Below, piece by piece: positions 42,388 through 52,200 of a stretch of DNA of 64,000 nucleotides. The first letter of the stretch is position 1. The number at the start of each line of letters is the position of its first letter. Under the pieces are notes generated by a model, which saw only the letters and a list, made by a program, of their open reading frames with translations, was not told the DNA's origin and ran no database searches. The position numbers and the translations under genes were made by a program. Where the stretch lies: the NCBI GenBank assembly GCA_050181465.1, contig JBFXDD010000007.1, positions 1 to 64,000 on the forward strand, read 5' to 3'. This stretch comes from JACRLW01 sp050181465. GTDB lineage: Bacteria; Planctomycetota; UBA1135; UBA2386.

Positions 42388-43385
42388 AGCGCGGCCAACA
42401 CTGCGTCGGTCAGCTCGACGGTCCCGGCAGCGCCGCCCAGGTCCCGCGTCAGGCGCTCGCCGCGGCGGAGCACCGTGAGGACCGCCTGCTCGATCCTCAG
42501 CGCGGCCTCGAGTTGGCCGAGGTGCTTCAGCATCATTGCGCCGGCGAGTATGAGCGCACAGGGATTCGCAACCCCCTTGCCCGCGATGTCCGGCGCCGAA
42601 CCATGCACCGCCTCGAACATCGAGTAGCGGTCACCGATGTTTGCGCTCGGTGCGAGACCGAGTCCGCCGGTCAGCCCGGCGGTCAGGTCGGACACGATGT
42701 CGCCGAACAGGTTCTCCATCACCAGCACGTCGAAGCGCTGCGGATCGATCACCAAGTTCATCGCCGTCGCATCCACGATGGCCTCGTCGAACTGGATGTC
42801 TGGGTACTCGCGGGCGACTCGGCGAGCGCATTCCAGGAACAGACCATCGCTGAGTTTGAGGATGTTCGCCTTGTGCACGGCGGTCACGCGTCGGCGTTTC
42901 TGTTGCCGCGCGAGCGTGAAGGCGTAGCGCACGATGCGCTCAGAGCACTTCTCGGTGATGATCCGAATGCTCTCCACCACACCGGGGACCACGATGTGCT
43001 CCAGGCCGCTGTAGAGTCCCTCGGTGTTCTCCCGCACGACGATCAGGTCGACATCTTCGTAACGCGACCGAACCCCTGGCAATGTCCGCGCGGGGCGAAT
43101 GTTCGCATAGAGGTCGAGCCGCTTGCGCAACTCGACGTTGACGGATCGGAATCCGGATCCGACGGGCGTGGTGATCGGGCCTTTGAGCGCAACGCCGGTG
43201 CGTTGCACCGATTCGAGGGTGGTGTCCGGCAGCGGCTTCCCGTAGCGACCGATCACGTCGCCACCGGCTTCGTGGACTTCCCAGTCGATCGCCCCATCCA
43301 TGGCGTGATCCAGGACTCGGCGCGCCGCTGCGCTGACTTCGGGGCCGATACCGTCGCCGGGGATGAGGGTGACCGAAAGGCTCAT
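42384..43385 (-). CDS. NAD-type isocitrate dehydrogenase (isocitrate/isopropylmalate family)
   Basis: A 333-residue beta-decarboxylating dehydrogenase. GDGIGPE near the N-terminus, NVELRKRLDLYANIRP with the substrate arginines, RENTEGLYSG, HKANI, and NLFGDIVSDL with the metal aspartates are all present. The arrangement TPVGSGFRSVNVELRK is that of mitochondrial-type NAD isocitrate dehydrogenase, not of LeuB, although substrate choice is not proven. The ATG of MSLSVTLIPGDG was chosen; an in-frame start 66 bases upstream adds a poor extension. The stop codon TAG is formed by the terminus of the palindromic repeat, so the last residues may have changed when the element inserted. Confidence 0.9.
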   Translation of the reverse strand: MSLSVTLIPGDGIGPEVSAAARRVLDHAMDGAIDWEVHEAGGDVIGRYGKPLPDTTLESVQRTGVALKGPITTPVGSGFRSVNVELRKRLDLYANIRPARTLPGVRSRYEDVDLIVVRENTEGLYSGLEHIVVPGVVESIRIITEKCSERIVRYAFTLARQQKRRRVTAVHKANILKLSDGLFLECARRVAREYPDIQFDEAIVDATAMNLVIDPQRFDVLVMENLFGDIVSDLTAGLTGGLGLAPSANIGDRYSMFEAVHGSAPDIAGKGVANPCALILAGAMMLKHLGQLEAALRIEQAVLTVLRRGERLTRDLGGAAGTVELTDAVLAAL

Positions 43386-43528
43386 GGTGGGGTGGTGTAG
43401 GCGAGAACGCGCCGACGACGCGAATATGCCACGCCGCGACCACACTTTCATCGGACGCGGGGATCACGCGAATCCAGCGTCGTCGGTGCTGGCGGCGGGA
43501 GCGTGCGGTCTCTTGAATGCTCGTCGCG

Positions 43529-44287
43529 ATGGGTCTCTTCGACCGACTTCGCCGACGGTTGCGTCCCACAATCGACATCGGCCCCAGCGAGTGGAATGCG
43601 TGCTTCGAGACGCAGCCGGTGCTGTTGAACCTCGAGCCGAGTGAGGTCTCGCGGGTGATTGCGATCGCCGAGCGACTCCTCGCCCGCTGGGACTTCGAGC
43701 CCTGCCGTGGCGCGACGGTGGATGTGCCGCTTCGCTGCGCCATCACCGCGCAGGCGGCCTTGCTCGTTCTCGAGCTCGGGATGGAGTGGCTCGATGCGGT
43801 GCCAGGTGTCCTGGTCTACCCGTCGGGTTATCGCGCGCGTCGACGTGAGGTCGATGAGCTCGGCATCGTGCGAGAGGGCTACGAGGATCTACTCGGGGAA
43901 GCGGCACCCGAGGGTCCGGTCGTGCTCTCGGCGAGTGAGGTGCTCAGCGCCGTGGATGGCGAAGCATTCAATCTCGTGATTCACGAGTTCGCGCATCAGC
44001 TCGACGCGCGCAGCGGCGAAGCCGATGGCCTGCCCCCGCTGCATGCTGGAATGGACCCGGTGGCTTGGCGGAGTGACTTCCTCGCGGCCGCCGCAGATCT
44101 GGAACGCCGAGAGAGTGACGGAGAGGACACCGTGCTCGATCCCTACGCCGCCGAGAGTCCTGCGGAATCGTTCGCGGTCTTCAGCGAGGCGTTCTTCACC
44201 GTGCCGATCGAGCTGCATGTCGAGTATCCCCGCGTCTTCGAGCACCTCCGCGAATTCTACCGGCAAGACCCGCGCCTGCGCTGGTGA
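43529..44287 (+). CDS. mtfA: MtfA-like zinc peptidase (M90)
   Basis: A 252-residue cytoplasmic protein of the MtfA family, which in E. coli binds the Mlc repressor and has peptidase activity. The zinc site HEFAH is at 152-156 and the third ligand is in the helix ESFAVFSEAFF. The N-terminus has a basic amphipathic stretch (FDRLRRRLRP). Its length is close to E. coli MtfA (265). The start at 43529 is preferred; an ATG four codons upstream is possible. No Mlc-like gene or sugar transport gene is nearby. Convergent with exonuclease III, 30 bases away. Confidence 0.87.
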   Translation: MGLFDRLRRRLRPTIDIGPSEWNACFETQPVLLNLEPSEVSRVIAIAERLLARWDFEPCRGATVDVPLRCAITAQAALLVLELGMEWLDAVPGVLVYPSGYRARRREVDELGIVREGYEDLLGEAAPEGPVVLSASEVLSAVDGEAFNLVIHEFAHQLDARSGEADGLPPLHAGMDPVAWRSDFLAAAADLERRESDGEDTVLDPYAAESPAESFAVFSEAFFTVPIELHVEYPRVFEHLREFYRQDPRLRW

Positions 44288-44317
44288 GGTCCGCTACGCG
44301 CGAGTCGCGCCGTGTTC

Positions 44318-45088
44318 TCAAGCATCGAAGTCCGCAGTGACCGGCGCATGGTCGCTCGCGCCGGGGCCGCCTGCGGCGGCGCGATCGACCTCGACCGCGG
44401 TGCACTGCGACATCGCGGCCGTGCCGAGGAGCACATGGTCGATGCGGAGGCCGTCGTCGCGCGAATAGGCGCGTCGTCGTTGGTCCCACCAGGTGTAGAT
44501 CCCACCCTCCTCGTGAAATCGCCGGAGGGCGTCCGTGAGCCCGAACTCGATCAAGCTCTCGAGCAGCTCTCGCTCGGGGACCGAGCACAAGATCTTGTCG
44601 CGCCAGGCGTCCGGGTCGTGCACGTCGCGGTCGTCGAAGGTGATGTTGAAGTCGCCACAGACGATCAGCGAATCCGCGGGATCGAAGCTCGACTGGAGAT
44701 AGCTTCGCAGTCGCTCGAGCCAAGCGAGTTTGTAGTGATACTTCTCGTGCCCGACGGTGTCGCCGTTCGGCACATAGAGGTTCAGGATCCGAAAGCCGCC
44801 GACCGTGGCAGCGATTGCGCGGGCCTGCGCTTCGGGAGGGTCGTCGGGGAAGCCTTTGACGACGTCTTCGAGCCGGTGCTTCGCGAGAATGGCCACGCCG
44901 TTGTAGGACTTCTGGCCGTGCATCACGACGTCGTAGCCTGCATCCTCGATGTATTCGCGAGGGAACGACTCGTCGATGACCTTCGTCTCCTGGAGGCAGA
45001 CGACGTCGGGGCGATGTGTGCCGAGCCATTCCAGCAGACGTGGCAGGCGAGCCCGAACCGAGTTCACGTTCCAGGTGACGATTCGCAT
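44318..45088 (-). CDS. xthA: Exodeoxyribonuclease III (AP endonuclease)
   Basis: A 256-residue DNA repair nuclease that cuts at abasic sites. Motifs of the EEP family are complete: N7 in TWNVNSVRAR, the metal glutamate E34 in LQETKV, the NLYVPNGD segment, GDFNI, and the terminal ASDHAPV. Length and order match XthA. The start MRIVTWNVNS was taken since relatives begin there and GAG lies five bases upstream. An ATG five codons upstream exists, and a longer frame runs into the palindromic repeat and is rejected. Confidence 0.95.
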   Translation of the reverse strand: MRIVTWNVNSVRARLPRLLEWLGTHRPDVVCLQETKVIDESFPREYIEDAGYDVVMHGQKSYNGVAILAKHRLEDVVKGFPDDPPEAQARAIAATVGGFRILNLYVPNGDTVGHEKYHYKLAWLERLRSYLQSSFDPADSLIVCGDFNITFDDRDVHDPDAWRDKILCSVPERELLESLIEFGLTDALRRFHEEGGIYTWWDQRRRAYSRDDGLRIDHVLLGTAAMSQCTAVEVDRAAAGGPGASDHAPVTADFDA

Positions 45089-45154
45089 CTTCTCAGTGTG
45101 CATGGCGGGTTGACGGCTCGCAACGAGCTGATGCGGATCGGTGATCACGCCGTT

Positions 45155-45287
45155 CCAGCCCGGATGATTCGTGAACGTCTGCTGCGATGGCCGCAAGTCG
45201 CGCCCGGCGGCGTCGCTACGTCGGCTCCCCCCGGGCAGCGAAGCTACAGCTACGCTTCGGTCGTCGACGCGAGCGTCTTTCGGTGCG
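45155..45287 (-). repeat. CTAG-family palindromic repeat, copy E (truncated, inverted)
   Basis: Inverted relative to copies A-D. The outer terminus reads CCAGCCCGGATGATTCGTG, so CTAG has become CCAG. The element is lost beyond about 45287. The central stem has one mismatch. It fills the space between the divergent exonuclease III and ChaN-PDZ genes, so both promoters must lie in or beside it. Confidence 0.8.
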
Positions 45288-45322
45288 GTCTCGAGCGTCC
45301 GTTGGTGCTAGTCTTCGCGCCG

Positions 45323-46516
45323 ATGATTCGATCGGCTTCTCTGCTGCTTCTCCTGCCATGTCTGCTGCTGGGTGCTTGCCAGTCCGCGCCCCTGGAATAT
45401 GGCGAAGTGGTCGATGACCTCGCTGAGTACGACGTTGTGTTTCTTGGCGAGAAGCACGACAGCGCAGCGGGGCATGCCATACAGCGTCGGCTCCTCGAGC
45501 GCCTTCACGCGAAGCGAGCCGACATCGTGCTGGCGATGGAGATGTTCGAGCGCGACGTCCAGTCGATGCTCGACGATTATCTCGGCGGAAAGATCGACGA
45601 GACGGCGTTCCTGGCTGCGTCTCGACCGTGGGGCGACTACTCGACGGACTACCGACCGATGGTCGAGTTCGCGAAGCAGCACGGGCTGCGGGTCATCGCA
45701 GCGAATGCGCCGCGAAGTGAAGCGCGGCGCGTGGTTGGTGAGGGACTCGCGCGTGTGGTCGGTTCACCGCACGTCGCCGTGGAAGCTTCGGCACCGAAGG
45801 ATCGCTACTACGAACTCTTCGTTGCCGAGATGGGCGACCATCAGGGGGTATCACCCGAGATGATGTCTCGCTTCTACGAAGCGCAGTGTCTGAAGGACGA
45901 CACGATGGCGGAGTCCATCGTGCGGCAGTTCGACGCCGGCGCGAGACCGCTCGTAGTCCACGTGGTCGGCAGCTTTCACGTGGATGGACACCTCGGGACC
46001 GTCGCCCGTGTTCGGCAGCGACGTCCCGATCTGCGGCTCGCGGTGCTCACGATGCGCGAAGTCGGCAATGTCGTTGCGAAGGGAGCCGATGCCTGGGAAG
46101 TGCTCGTAGCAAAAGAGCCGGAGCGGTCGGAAAGTGTGCGAGTCCCGGCGAAGCCCGTCGGCGAGAAGGCGGCGGATAACGCAACTGGTACGACGGCCAC
46201 TCGTACGAACACCACCGAGCCAGCTCCACAGCCGAGCCGACCGCGTGGTCGTCCCGCTCTGGGATTCATGCCCGACTACGAGGCAGGGGTGGAGGGGGTG
46301 CTCGTCTCTGCGCTCCGCGAGGGTGGCCCAGCTGCGACGGCGGGTATCCAAGAGCGCGACGTCATCGTGCAGATCGGTCCGGTGCCGATCGCCGACGTCG
46401 CCGAGTACATGGAAGAGCTCGGCAACCTCGACGTCGATTCCACCGTCGCGGTGACGGTGAAGCGCGACGGCAAGCTTCTAACCTTCTCCGTCAAGGTCGG
46501 CGAACGCATTCAGTGA
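45323..46516 (+). CDS. ChaN-family lipoprotein fused to a PDZ domain
   Basis: A 397-residue lipoprotein with lipobox LLGAC (C19). The ChaN/Tiki-like domain (about 25-255) has the two signature regions: FLGEKHD with Glu and His, and VVGSFHVDGHLGTVARVRQ, along with AMEMFERDVQ. ChaN of Campylobacter binds heme dimers, and related Tiki proteins are proteases. A linker rich in Thr, Pro and Arg (about 275-310) is followed by a PDZ domain (about 311-397; GVLVSALREGGPAATAGIQERDVIVQIGPVPI). The ChaN-PDZ combination suggests a periplasmic heme-handling or protease role at the membrane. The ATG gives the lipoprotein signal; the frame extending upstream is a read-through of repeat E and antisense sequence. 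Confidence 0.88.
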   Translation: MIRSASLLLLLPCLLLGACQSAPLEYGEVVDDLAEYDVVFLGEKHDSAAGHAIQRRLLERLHAKRADIVLAMEMFERDVQSMLDDYLGGKIDETAFLAASRPWGDYSTDYRPMVEFAKQHGLRVIAANAPRSEARRVVGEGLARVVGSPHVAVEASAPKDRYYELFVAEMGDHQGVSPEMMSRFYEAQCLKDDTMAESIVRQFDAGARPLVVHVVGSFHVDGHLGTVARVRQRRPDLRLAVLTMREVGNVVAKGADAWEVLVAKEPERSESVRVPAKPVGEKAADNATGTTATRTNTTEPAPQPSRPRGRPALGFMPDYEAGVEGVLVSALREGGPAATAGIQERDVIVQIGPVPIADVAEYMEELGNLDVDSTVAVTVKRDGKLLTFSVKVGERIQ

Positions 46517-46544
46517 TCGATGCCGCGGTGCCGATAGCCGAGTC

Positions 46545-47456
46545 GTGCCGTCGCAAATTGCCTCACCGATCTCTGAATCCGTCGTCGAGTCTTGCATCAC
46601 GACGTTGTGTGCGCATCCCGGGATCGCGGACGCGCACGTGGAAGTCGACTCCGCCGGCCGTTTGGAGGTCTGGATCGTGCCACCCAGACACCGAGGTCGA
46701 ATCCCGGCTCGCGGGACATGTCTGATCATCGATGAGAACGGGCGCGAGACCGTCGCGGATCTCTGTGACGTCTCCTTCGACGGCATTCGACTGCACTGCC
46801 GCTCGACTCCGCCGGAAGTAGCGACGACGGTTCAGATGGTCATCGAGAGTCCGGCACTCGGCGGGATCGATGGCCGCTTCGGGGTGGTGCGTTGGTGTCA
46901 CGGGACCGAGCTTGGCGTGGGATTCCAAGGCAACTTCGACGAAGCGGTTGACCTCGTCCGATTCGTTCAGGCCTTCGCCGATGCCGCGGAAGGAGTCTCG
47001 TTGGATGTCGAGTCGGCGATCGATCCGAGCACCCGAGCGTTGTGCGCCGTCACGTGTCGGGTTCACCTGGGTGCGCACGCCGAGACCATGGCTCGGACGG
47101 TCGATCTCTCGATGGAGGGGGCGCAGATCGAGCTTGAACTGGTGCCGACCGTGGATTGGCGGGACGAGGTCGTGACGCTTCGGCTCCGATCTCCGCAGGA
47201 AGCGACCATTCGCGGGCGAGTCGTTCGGCAGGCAGGTCGACGGCTCGGCGTGCTCTTCGATGCCGAGCAAAGTGACCGGCAGGTCATCGTCGATCTCGTG
47301 CGCGCCAGCGTCCTCGAAAGCTCGATCTCGACCGCGTCGATCCTCGAGTGGCTCGTCGCGCACGGATGTCCGACTCCACACCGCGTGACGGTGATCGAAG
47401 CGATTCCCCGTAGTCGCGACGGCGTGGTCGATCGGACGGAGCTCCGGCACCGCTGA
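46545..47456 (+). CDS. Tandem PilZ-domain protein
   Basis: A 303-residue cytoplasmic protein with two PilZ-like units. The first (about 50-130) has an Arg-rich RHRGRIPAR stretch, DVSFDGIRL and a C-terminal GVVRWCHG. The second (about 165-245) has VTCRVHLGA, DLSMEGAQI and RGRVVRQAGRRLGVLF. PilZ domains bind cyclic di-GMP through an R-x-x-x-R and a D/N-x-S-x-x-G motif; the first unit keeps both in recognisable form, the second has lost the arginine pair. The GTG start is the only reasonable one; no ribosome site stands out. It may report cyclic di-GMP for the envelope or motility; no target is encoded nearby. Confidence 0.75.
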   Translation: MPSQIASPISESVVESCITTLCAHPGIADAHVEVDSAGRLEVWIVPPRHRGRIPARGTCLIIDENGRETVADLCDVSFDGIRLHCRSTPPEVATTVQMVIESPALGGIDGRFGVVRWCHGTELGVGFQGNFDEAVDLVRFVQAFADAAEGVSLDVESAIDPSTRALCAVTCRVHLGAHAETMARTVDLSMEGAQIELELVPTVDWRDEVVTLRLRSPQEATIRGRVVRQAGRRLGVLFDAEQSDRQVIVDLVRASVLESSISTASILEWLVAHGCPTPHRVTVIEAIPRSRDGVVDRTELRHR

Positions 47457-47484
47457 TTTGGCCCGGACTCAGCGCCCCGTCCGC

Positions 47485-47937
47485 TCAAGAGTTGGTGAGT
47501 TTGCGGATCGAGTCCTGGACGAGCTTGCCGTCCGCGACACCCTTGTAGCGCGTCATCCATTCCTTCATGAAGCGGCCGGTGTCCTTGCCACCGGTGAAAC
47601 CGATCTCGCGTGCCAACTCACCGACTCGCGCGTCGATCTCCGCCGCGCTGAGCTGTCGCGGCAGGTACTCCGCGATCACGTCAATCTCCATTTGCTCTCG
47701 CTGAGCGATCTCAGTCCGACCGGCTGCGTTGGCTTGAGCGACAGTTTCGTTCCGTGACTTCACGGCCTTCTGCAGGACGGCCAGCTCGTCCTCGTCGGGC
47801 AGATCGTCTACCTGCGCGTCGATTGCGCGACGCTTGAGTTCGCTGATGAGCATGCGAAGCACTTCGAGGCGCGGCTTGTCGCCGGATTTGAGGGCGGTTC
47901 GCATGTCGGTGGTGATCCGGGACAGATAGGTAGCCAT
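47485..47937 (-). CDS. yqeY: GatB/YqeY domain protein
   Basis: A 150-residue protein of the YqeY family, related to the tail domain of the GatB amidotransferase subunit that binds tRNA. It shows LSRITTDMRTALKSGDKPRLEVLRML, the conserved VVQANAAGR-type helix (about 65-75), EIAQREQMEIDVIAEYLPRQL and the GKDTGRFMKEWMTRYKGVADGKLV segment typical of full-length members. The ATG at 47937 matches the usual length; longer frames upstream are not supported. Convergent with the PilZ gene, 28 bases away. Confidence 0.93.
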   Translation of the reverse strand: MATYLSRITTDMRTALKSGDKPRLEVLRMLISELKRRAIDAQVDDLPDEDELAVLQKAVKSRNETVAQANAAGRTEIAQREQMEIDVIAEYLPRQLSAAEIDARVGELAREIGFTGGKDTGRFMKEWMTRYKGVADGKLVQDSIRKLTNS

Positions 47938-48056
47938 CCCCGCAAGGATACTGGTCCGTGGAATGTTGCCGCAGCCCCGAGTTCGCGCGTAACCGATCGA
48001 TCCGCCGGCACACGTAGCAGTTGTGCGGCTCTCGCCGCGCGAAGCGCTCGGTGCCC

Positions 48057-49145
48057 ATGTTCGAACCGCCGTTCTGTCCGAACCCATCCTGCCCCTATCA
48101 CCTTCGACCGCCGCAACGCTTCTACAAGCTGCACGGCACCTTCTGGCCAAATTGGAGCAAGAAGCCGATCGCTCGGATGCGGTGCAAACGCTGCAACACG
48201 ACGTTCTCCCGCCAGACCTTCCGCATGAGCCGATATGACCGTCGCCCTGAGGTCAATGCAGAGTTGTTCTCGCGACTGGCCTCCAGCGGCGGGTTGCGCC
48301 AGAGTGCGCGCGAGCTGGGACTGTCGCCGTCCGGGGTTCAGTGGAAGTTCCGCAAGATCGCGCGGCACCTCCTACAACTGCATCGCCATCGCATCCGCCC
48401 GGTGCACACCCCGCTCTGCTTCATTTTCGACGAAGCGGAGACTTTCGAAGGATCGCGCCTCGAGGCACCGTTGACGGTCCCATTCGTCGTGGAGCGCAAC
48501 ACGATGTTCCTCGTCGACGCGCGGTGCGGCACGCTTCCGCCACGGCCATCGGCGCCAAGCCGAAGATCCACCAAAGCGAATGCGGAGGGCCAACCTCGAT
48601 CCCCAAGGACTCGAAAGAACGAGTCCAGGCGCGTGGTTGGCGAGTCCCTTGCGATGGCCGCGCAGCTCGTTGCTACCCAAGAGTCGATCGAGTTTCGATG
48701 CGACGAGAAGTCGACGTACCCTGGACTGATTCGATCGTCCTTCGCGAGGGTGTGTGTTGGGGGTGAGCGGGACATTCGCACGAGCTTCAGCATCAGAATC
48801 TGCCAGACCAACTCGCGTGAGCCCCGAACTCCGCTGAATCCACTCCATCGCATCAACCTGACCTTGGCCATGGCGCGGGATCAGATGGGTCGGATGCGGC
48901 GCCGATCATGGCTAGCGACGAAGAAGCGAGAGTATCTCGACCTACATCTCGGGCTGTTCCTGGCGTATCGAAACTACGTGCGCGCGCGCTTCAATGAGGA
49001 AGCGCGCACGCCGGCGGAACTCCTGGGTTTGATGCCGCGGCCCGCAAGCTGCGCCGAATTGCTGACCTGGCGGCAGGACTGGGCCAGGGAGCGGGTGCTG
49101 CATCCCTTCGAGAGTTGCGAGCACCGAGCCGCCGAGAGCGCCTGA
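48057..49145 (+). CDS. IS1-like DDE transposase (single-frame)
   Basis: A 362-residue protein. The N-terminus is a zinc ribbon (CPNPSCPYH and CKRCNTTF), followed by a helix-turn-helix (GGLRQSARELGLSPSGVQWKFRK), then a DDE-type core: D in CFIFDEAETFEG, D in FRCDEKSTYPG. The final helix region (HRINLTLAMARDQMGRMRRRSW..KKREYLDLHL) matches the IS1 InsB pattern and carries the likely glutamate. Unlike IS1 there is no frameshift and the gene is one frame. The middle (about 150-215) is basic, low-complexity and variable. No terminal inverted repeats or target duplications were recognised, so it may be a stand-alone or domesticated gene. The start at 48057 gives the zinc ribbon. Confidence 0.78.
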   Translation: MFEPPFCPNPSCPYHLRPPQRFYKLHGTFWPNWSKKPIARMRCKRCNTTFSRQTFRMSRYDRRPEVNAELFSRLASSGGLRQSARELGLSPSGVQWKFRKIARHLLQLHRHRIRPVHTPLCFIFDEAETFEGSRLEAPLTVPFVVERNTMFLVDARCGTLPPRPSAPSRRSTKANAEGQPRSPRTRKNESRRVVGESLAMAAQLVATQESIEFRCDEKSTYPGLIRSSFARVCVGGERDIRTSFSIRICQTNSREPRTPLNPLHRINLTLAMARDQMGRMRRRSWLATKKREYLDLHLGLFLAYRNYVRARFNEEARTPAELLGLMPRPASCAELLTWRQDWARERVLHPFESCEHRAAESA

Positions 49146-49214
49146 ACCAACTCCGGACCGCCAAGCGACCGAGCCCGCGGCGGCCGGCCGCGCCGACCAG
49201 CAACAGTCATTCGA

Positions 49215-52200
49215 TCAGTATCCCAGGGCTCGATCGAGCGCTTCGGCGTCCGCGAGGCTGAGCCCACCCCGCAACTCCACATCCAACTCCAACACCTCAC
49301 GCAATCCGCCCTTCTCGCCCCGAGCGATCGCCGTCGCAATCGCGGCGCGTAACGCGCGCCTCGAGAACTCGGCGGCTGCCGAAGCAGCGGTTCGAGAGAG
49401 TTCCGCGGGGAGTCCGCGTTGGAAGTCTTGGACTGCAGTCTTGACGTCTGCGTAGTGGCCTCTGCCGGCATCGATGCGATCCACGGCGTCGGCGACGGCT
49501 CTGGCTGCAGATGCGCTGCTCCGGTGCTGCAGGTCTTCGAGCACCGCGCTGAACTCTCGCAGGTATGCGACAGCGCGTGCCGAGTCGAACGCGATGCCGG
49601 AGTCCGCGCGCTCGATCGCCACCGGCGTTGCAAGGGCGGCTTGTAGCTCTGCCTGCGGCGATCGCTCGGCTCGACCGAACAACCACCAGGCGACGCCGGC
49701 GGCGATCAGCGCGATAGCGACACCGATCGTGACGAATGGCCATCGCGAGCCGCGAGTCACCTCGCCGGTTCGACGGCGCACGACGCCGCCGCTGGAATCG
49801 AGCCGCGTACTCCAGACCTCGAGGATGTCTCGCGCCTCAGTCGTGGGTTGGTCATGCGTCGAGTCGGGGAGCGCGTGAAGCAGTGCGTCGAAGGTCCGTT
49901 GTGCGACCAGACGGCGATCATCGTCGTTGCGTGCGGCCAAGAATCGCCGCTCCCCATCCTGGGCGGTCTCCAGCAGCAGCTCGCGCTTCACGTCGACGAG
50001 GTCTTCGGCGTACGGCTTGCCGCGTTCAGGGCCCAGCCACTCGGCAAGCTGGGTCAATGCGCTCTCGCGATCCCGCAGGACCGCAAGCCGCTCGTGCGGG
50101 GTCGCACCAGGTTCCCCGAGCAAGCGCCCGTAGCGAGCCGCCAACTCGTGATTGCGCTCGTGCAGCCGCTCCAACTCGCGCTTTCGCTCCCGTGCCCGCT
50201 CGTACTCAGCAGCCAGGCCGTCGTCCTCGTCAGGGTGGGCGTCCCCAAACCGATCGACCGCGCGTTCCATGTCGAAGATCGCCGTGGTGATGTGACCGCG
50301 ATCCAGCGCATCGCGCGCACCGCTCGTCAGTCGATCTCGCTCGGCACGGGCTTGATCCAGCCGCGTGCGGACGATCTCGATGCTGTCGTAGAGCGCCGAC
50401 CGTGTGCCGAGTGGGCCATCCACGAAGACGTCACTCTCGCGGAGCGAATCGACTCGATCCATGAGATCGGCCAGCGGACGGATGGGAATCGGCGGTGTCG
50501 AGAGCTTGCGCTCTGCGTCACGCACCAATCCCCATGCGGCTGCGGTGATCCCCGACAGAGCATCGTGCACCGCTTGCCGTGCGGGTCGTAGCCGGCTGGC
50601 GATGGCGGGAAACTCGCTCTCGATCTCCGTGAGCGCGCGCAAGAGTCCGCGCGGCGAAGCCGCTCGCTCGGTCGGGGCTGCGCGGTCGCGGAGCGATTCC
50701 ACCGCGCTGAGGTCCGCGTGCGTCCCGAGCACATTCAGTAGCCTTGCGATGACTTCGGTCGCATGGGCCAGCGCACCGATTCTGGAGAGGTAGAACTCGA
50801 GACGATGCCGACGGTCGCGCATCGCAGCCGTGATCGTGCTGGATCCACCGTACATCGCAGAGAACTCGCCGATGGCGCCGTCGATCTCGTCGAGGTTTCC
50901 GGACGCGATCCCCTTGTCCATCCGGGCCAGCACGCGTCGGTGTGACTGGACCGCGGCCTCGAGGTCGAGCCGCTGACGTTCGAAGTAGGCGGCTGGATCA
51001 CGCTGCAATAGCCGCTGACCGCCGCGATCGTCCGGCGGCAGCCCGCGCGGTGCGATGCGCGCGACGTCGAGTGCCGCCTCGCACAGTCGAGCTGCGGCGA
51101 TCGGGTCGCCTGCGCGTCGACGTTCCGCGATCGCTGCCGGCACCTTCGGTAGCCACTCCACAGTCGTGTGCACGGCATCGGCTCGCCAAGCCGTGAGGCG
51201 CGGATCACGCGGCAGAATTCGGCAGTGCGCATGCAGCCTGCGTAGCGATCGCCGCAGCACCTCGACTCCGGCATCCAGGTCCCGCGGCAATACGAAGCTC
51301 GGCTCGGTCGCCGACGCCCGCACGCGGACTCGTCGGTCGTAGCGGCGACGGAGTTTGGCATCGCTCACTCGTTCCAGATTGCGTGGATCGAGTTCACCGG
51401 CGAGCGCGGCCTGCCTCACTCGTTCGCGATCCGAGTCGTCGTGGGCGGCGATTCGCTCGAGGTCTTCGGCGAGCTGGTGGGCGCTGGGCCGCGCCAGCGG
51501 CACCGGGGAGAGGCACGCTTCCAGTGCGACCAACCATCTCGGATTGCAGCCATCGAGCCGCCATCGCGCGGGCAACCGTCCGCTCTTGGCTCGACGAGCG
51601 ATCGCGTCCGGATTGAGATCGAGAAACGGAGCCGTGCCGCAAACCATCGCCGCGAGCAGGCAACCGAGCGAGAAGATGTCGGCCGCCGCGCTCGGCGGTG
51701 CGCCGTCGTAGCACTCCGGTGCCGAGTAGCCGTGGGTGCCGCCGGCGAACCTCGCTGCGGCATGTCGTCGAGGCAGCGAGTCGCCGATCGGTCGCGCATG
51801 TTCGAAGTCGAGCAGCGTGACCGTGACCGTCGAGTCGATCGTGTGCGGCGATACCATCACGTTCGCAGGCTTCACGTCCCCGTGGGCGATCCGATGGACG
51901 TCGTGAAGTCGCGCGAGAACCCTGCACAGTGCGGCTCCGATCTTGGCCGCCAACGCGGACGTCAGCGCGCCGCCCTGGGTCAAGCGGGTCTGGAGGTCCT
52001 CGCCTTCGACCCACGCGGTACGCAGTTCGGGGCGTCCGCTGACCGGATCGACGGTCGTCGACAACATCTCCACCACGCCCGGGCCGGCGGCGACTCGGCC
52101 GAAATGGAACTCCTGCGTCGCGTCGTTCAGGCTGCCCGTCTCATAGCGTTTGACGCACTCGAAGCCGCCGTCGGCTCGGCGACACCGGAAGAGCGATCGG

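Noticed and set aside
44312..45322. An N-terminal extension of the ChaN-PDZ frame
   Set aside because: It runs antisense to exonuclease III and through repeat E. The ATG at 45323 gives a proper lipoprotein signal.
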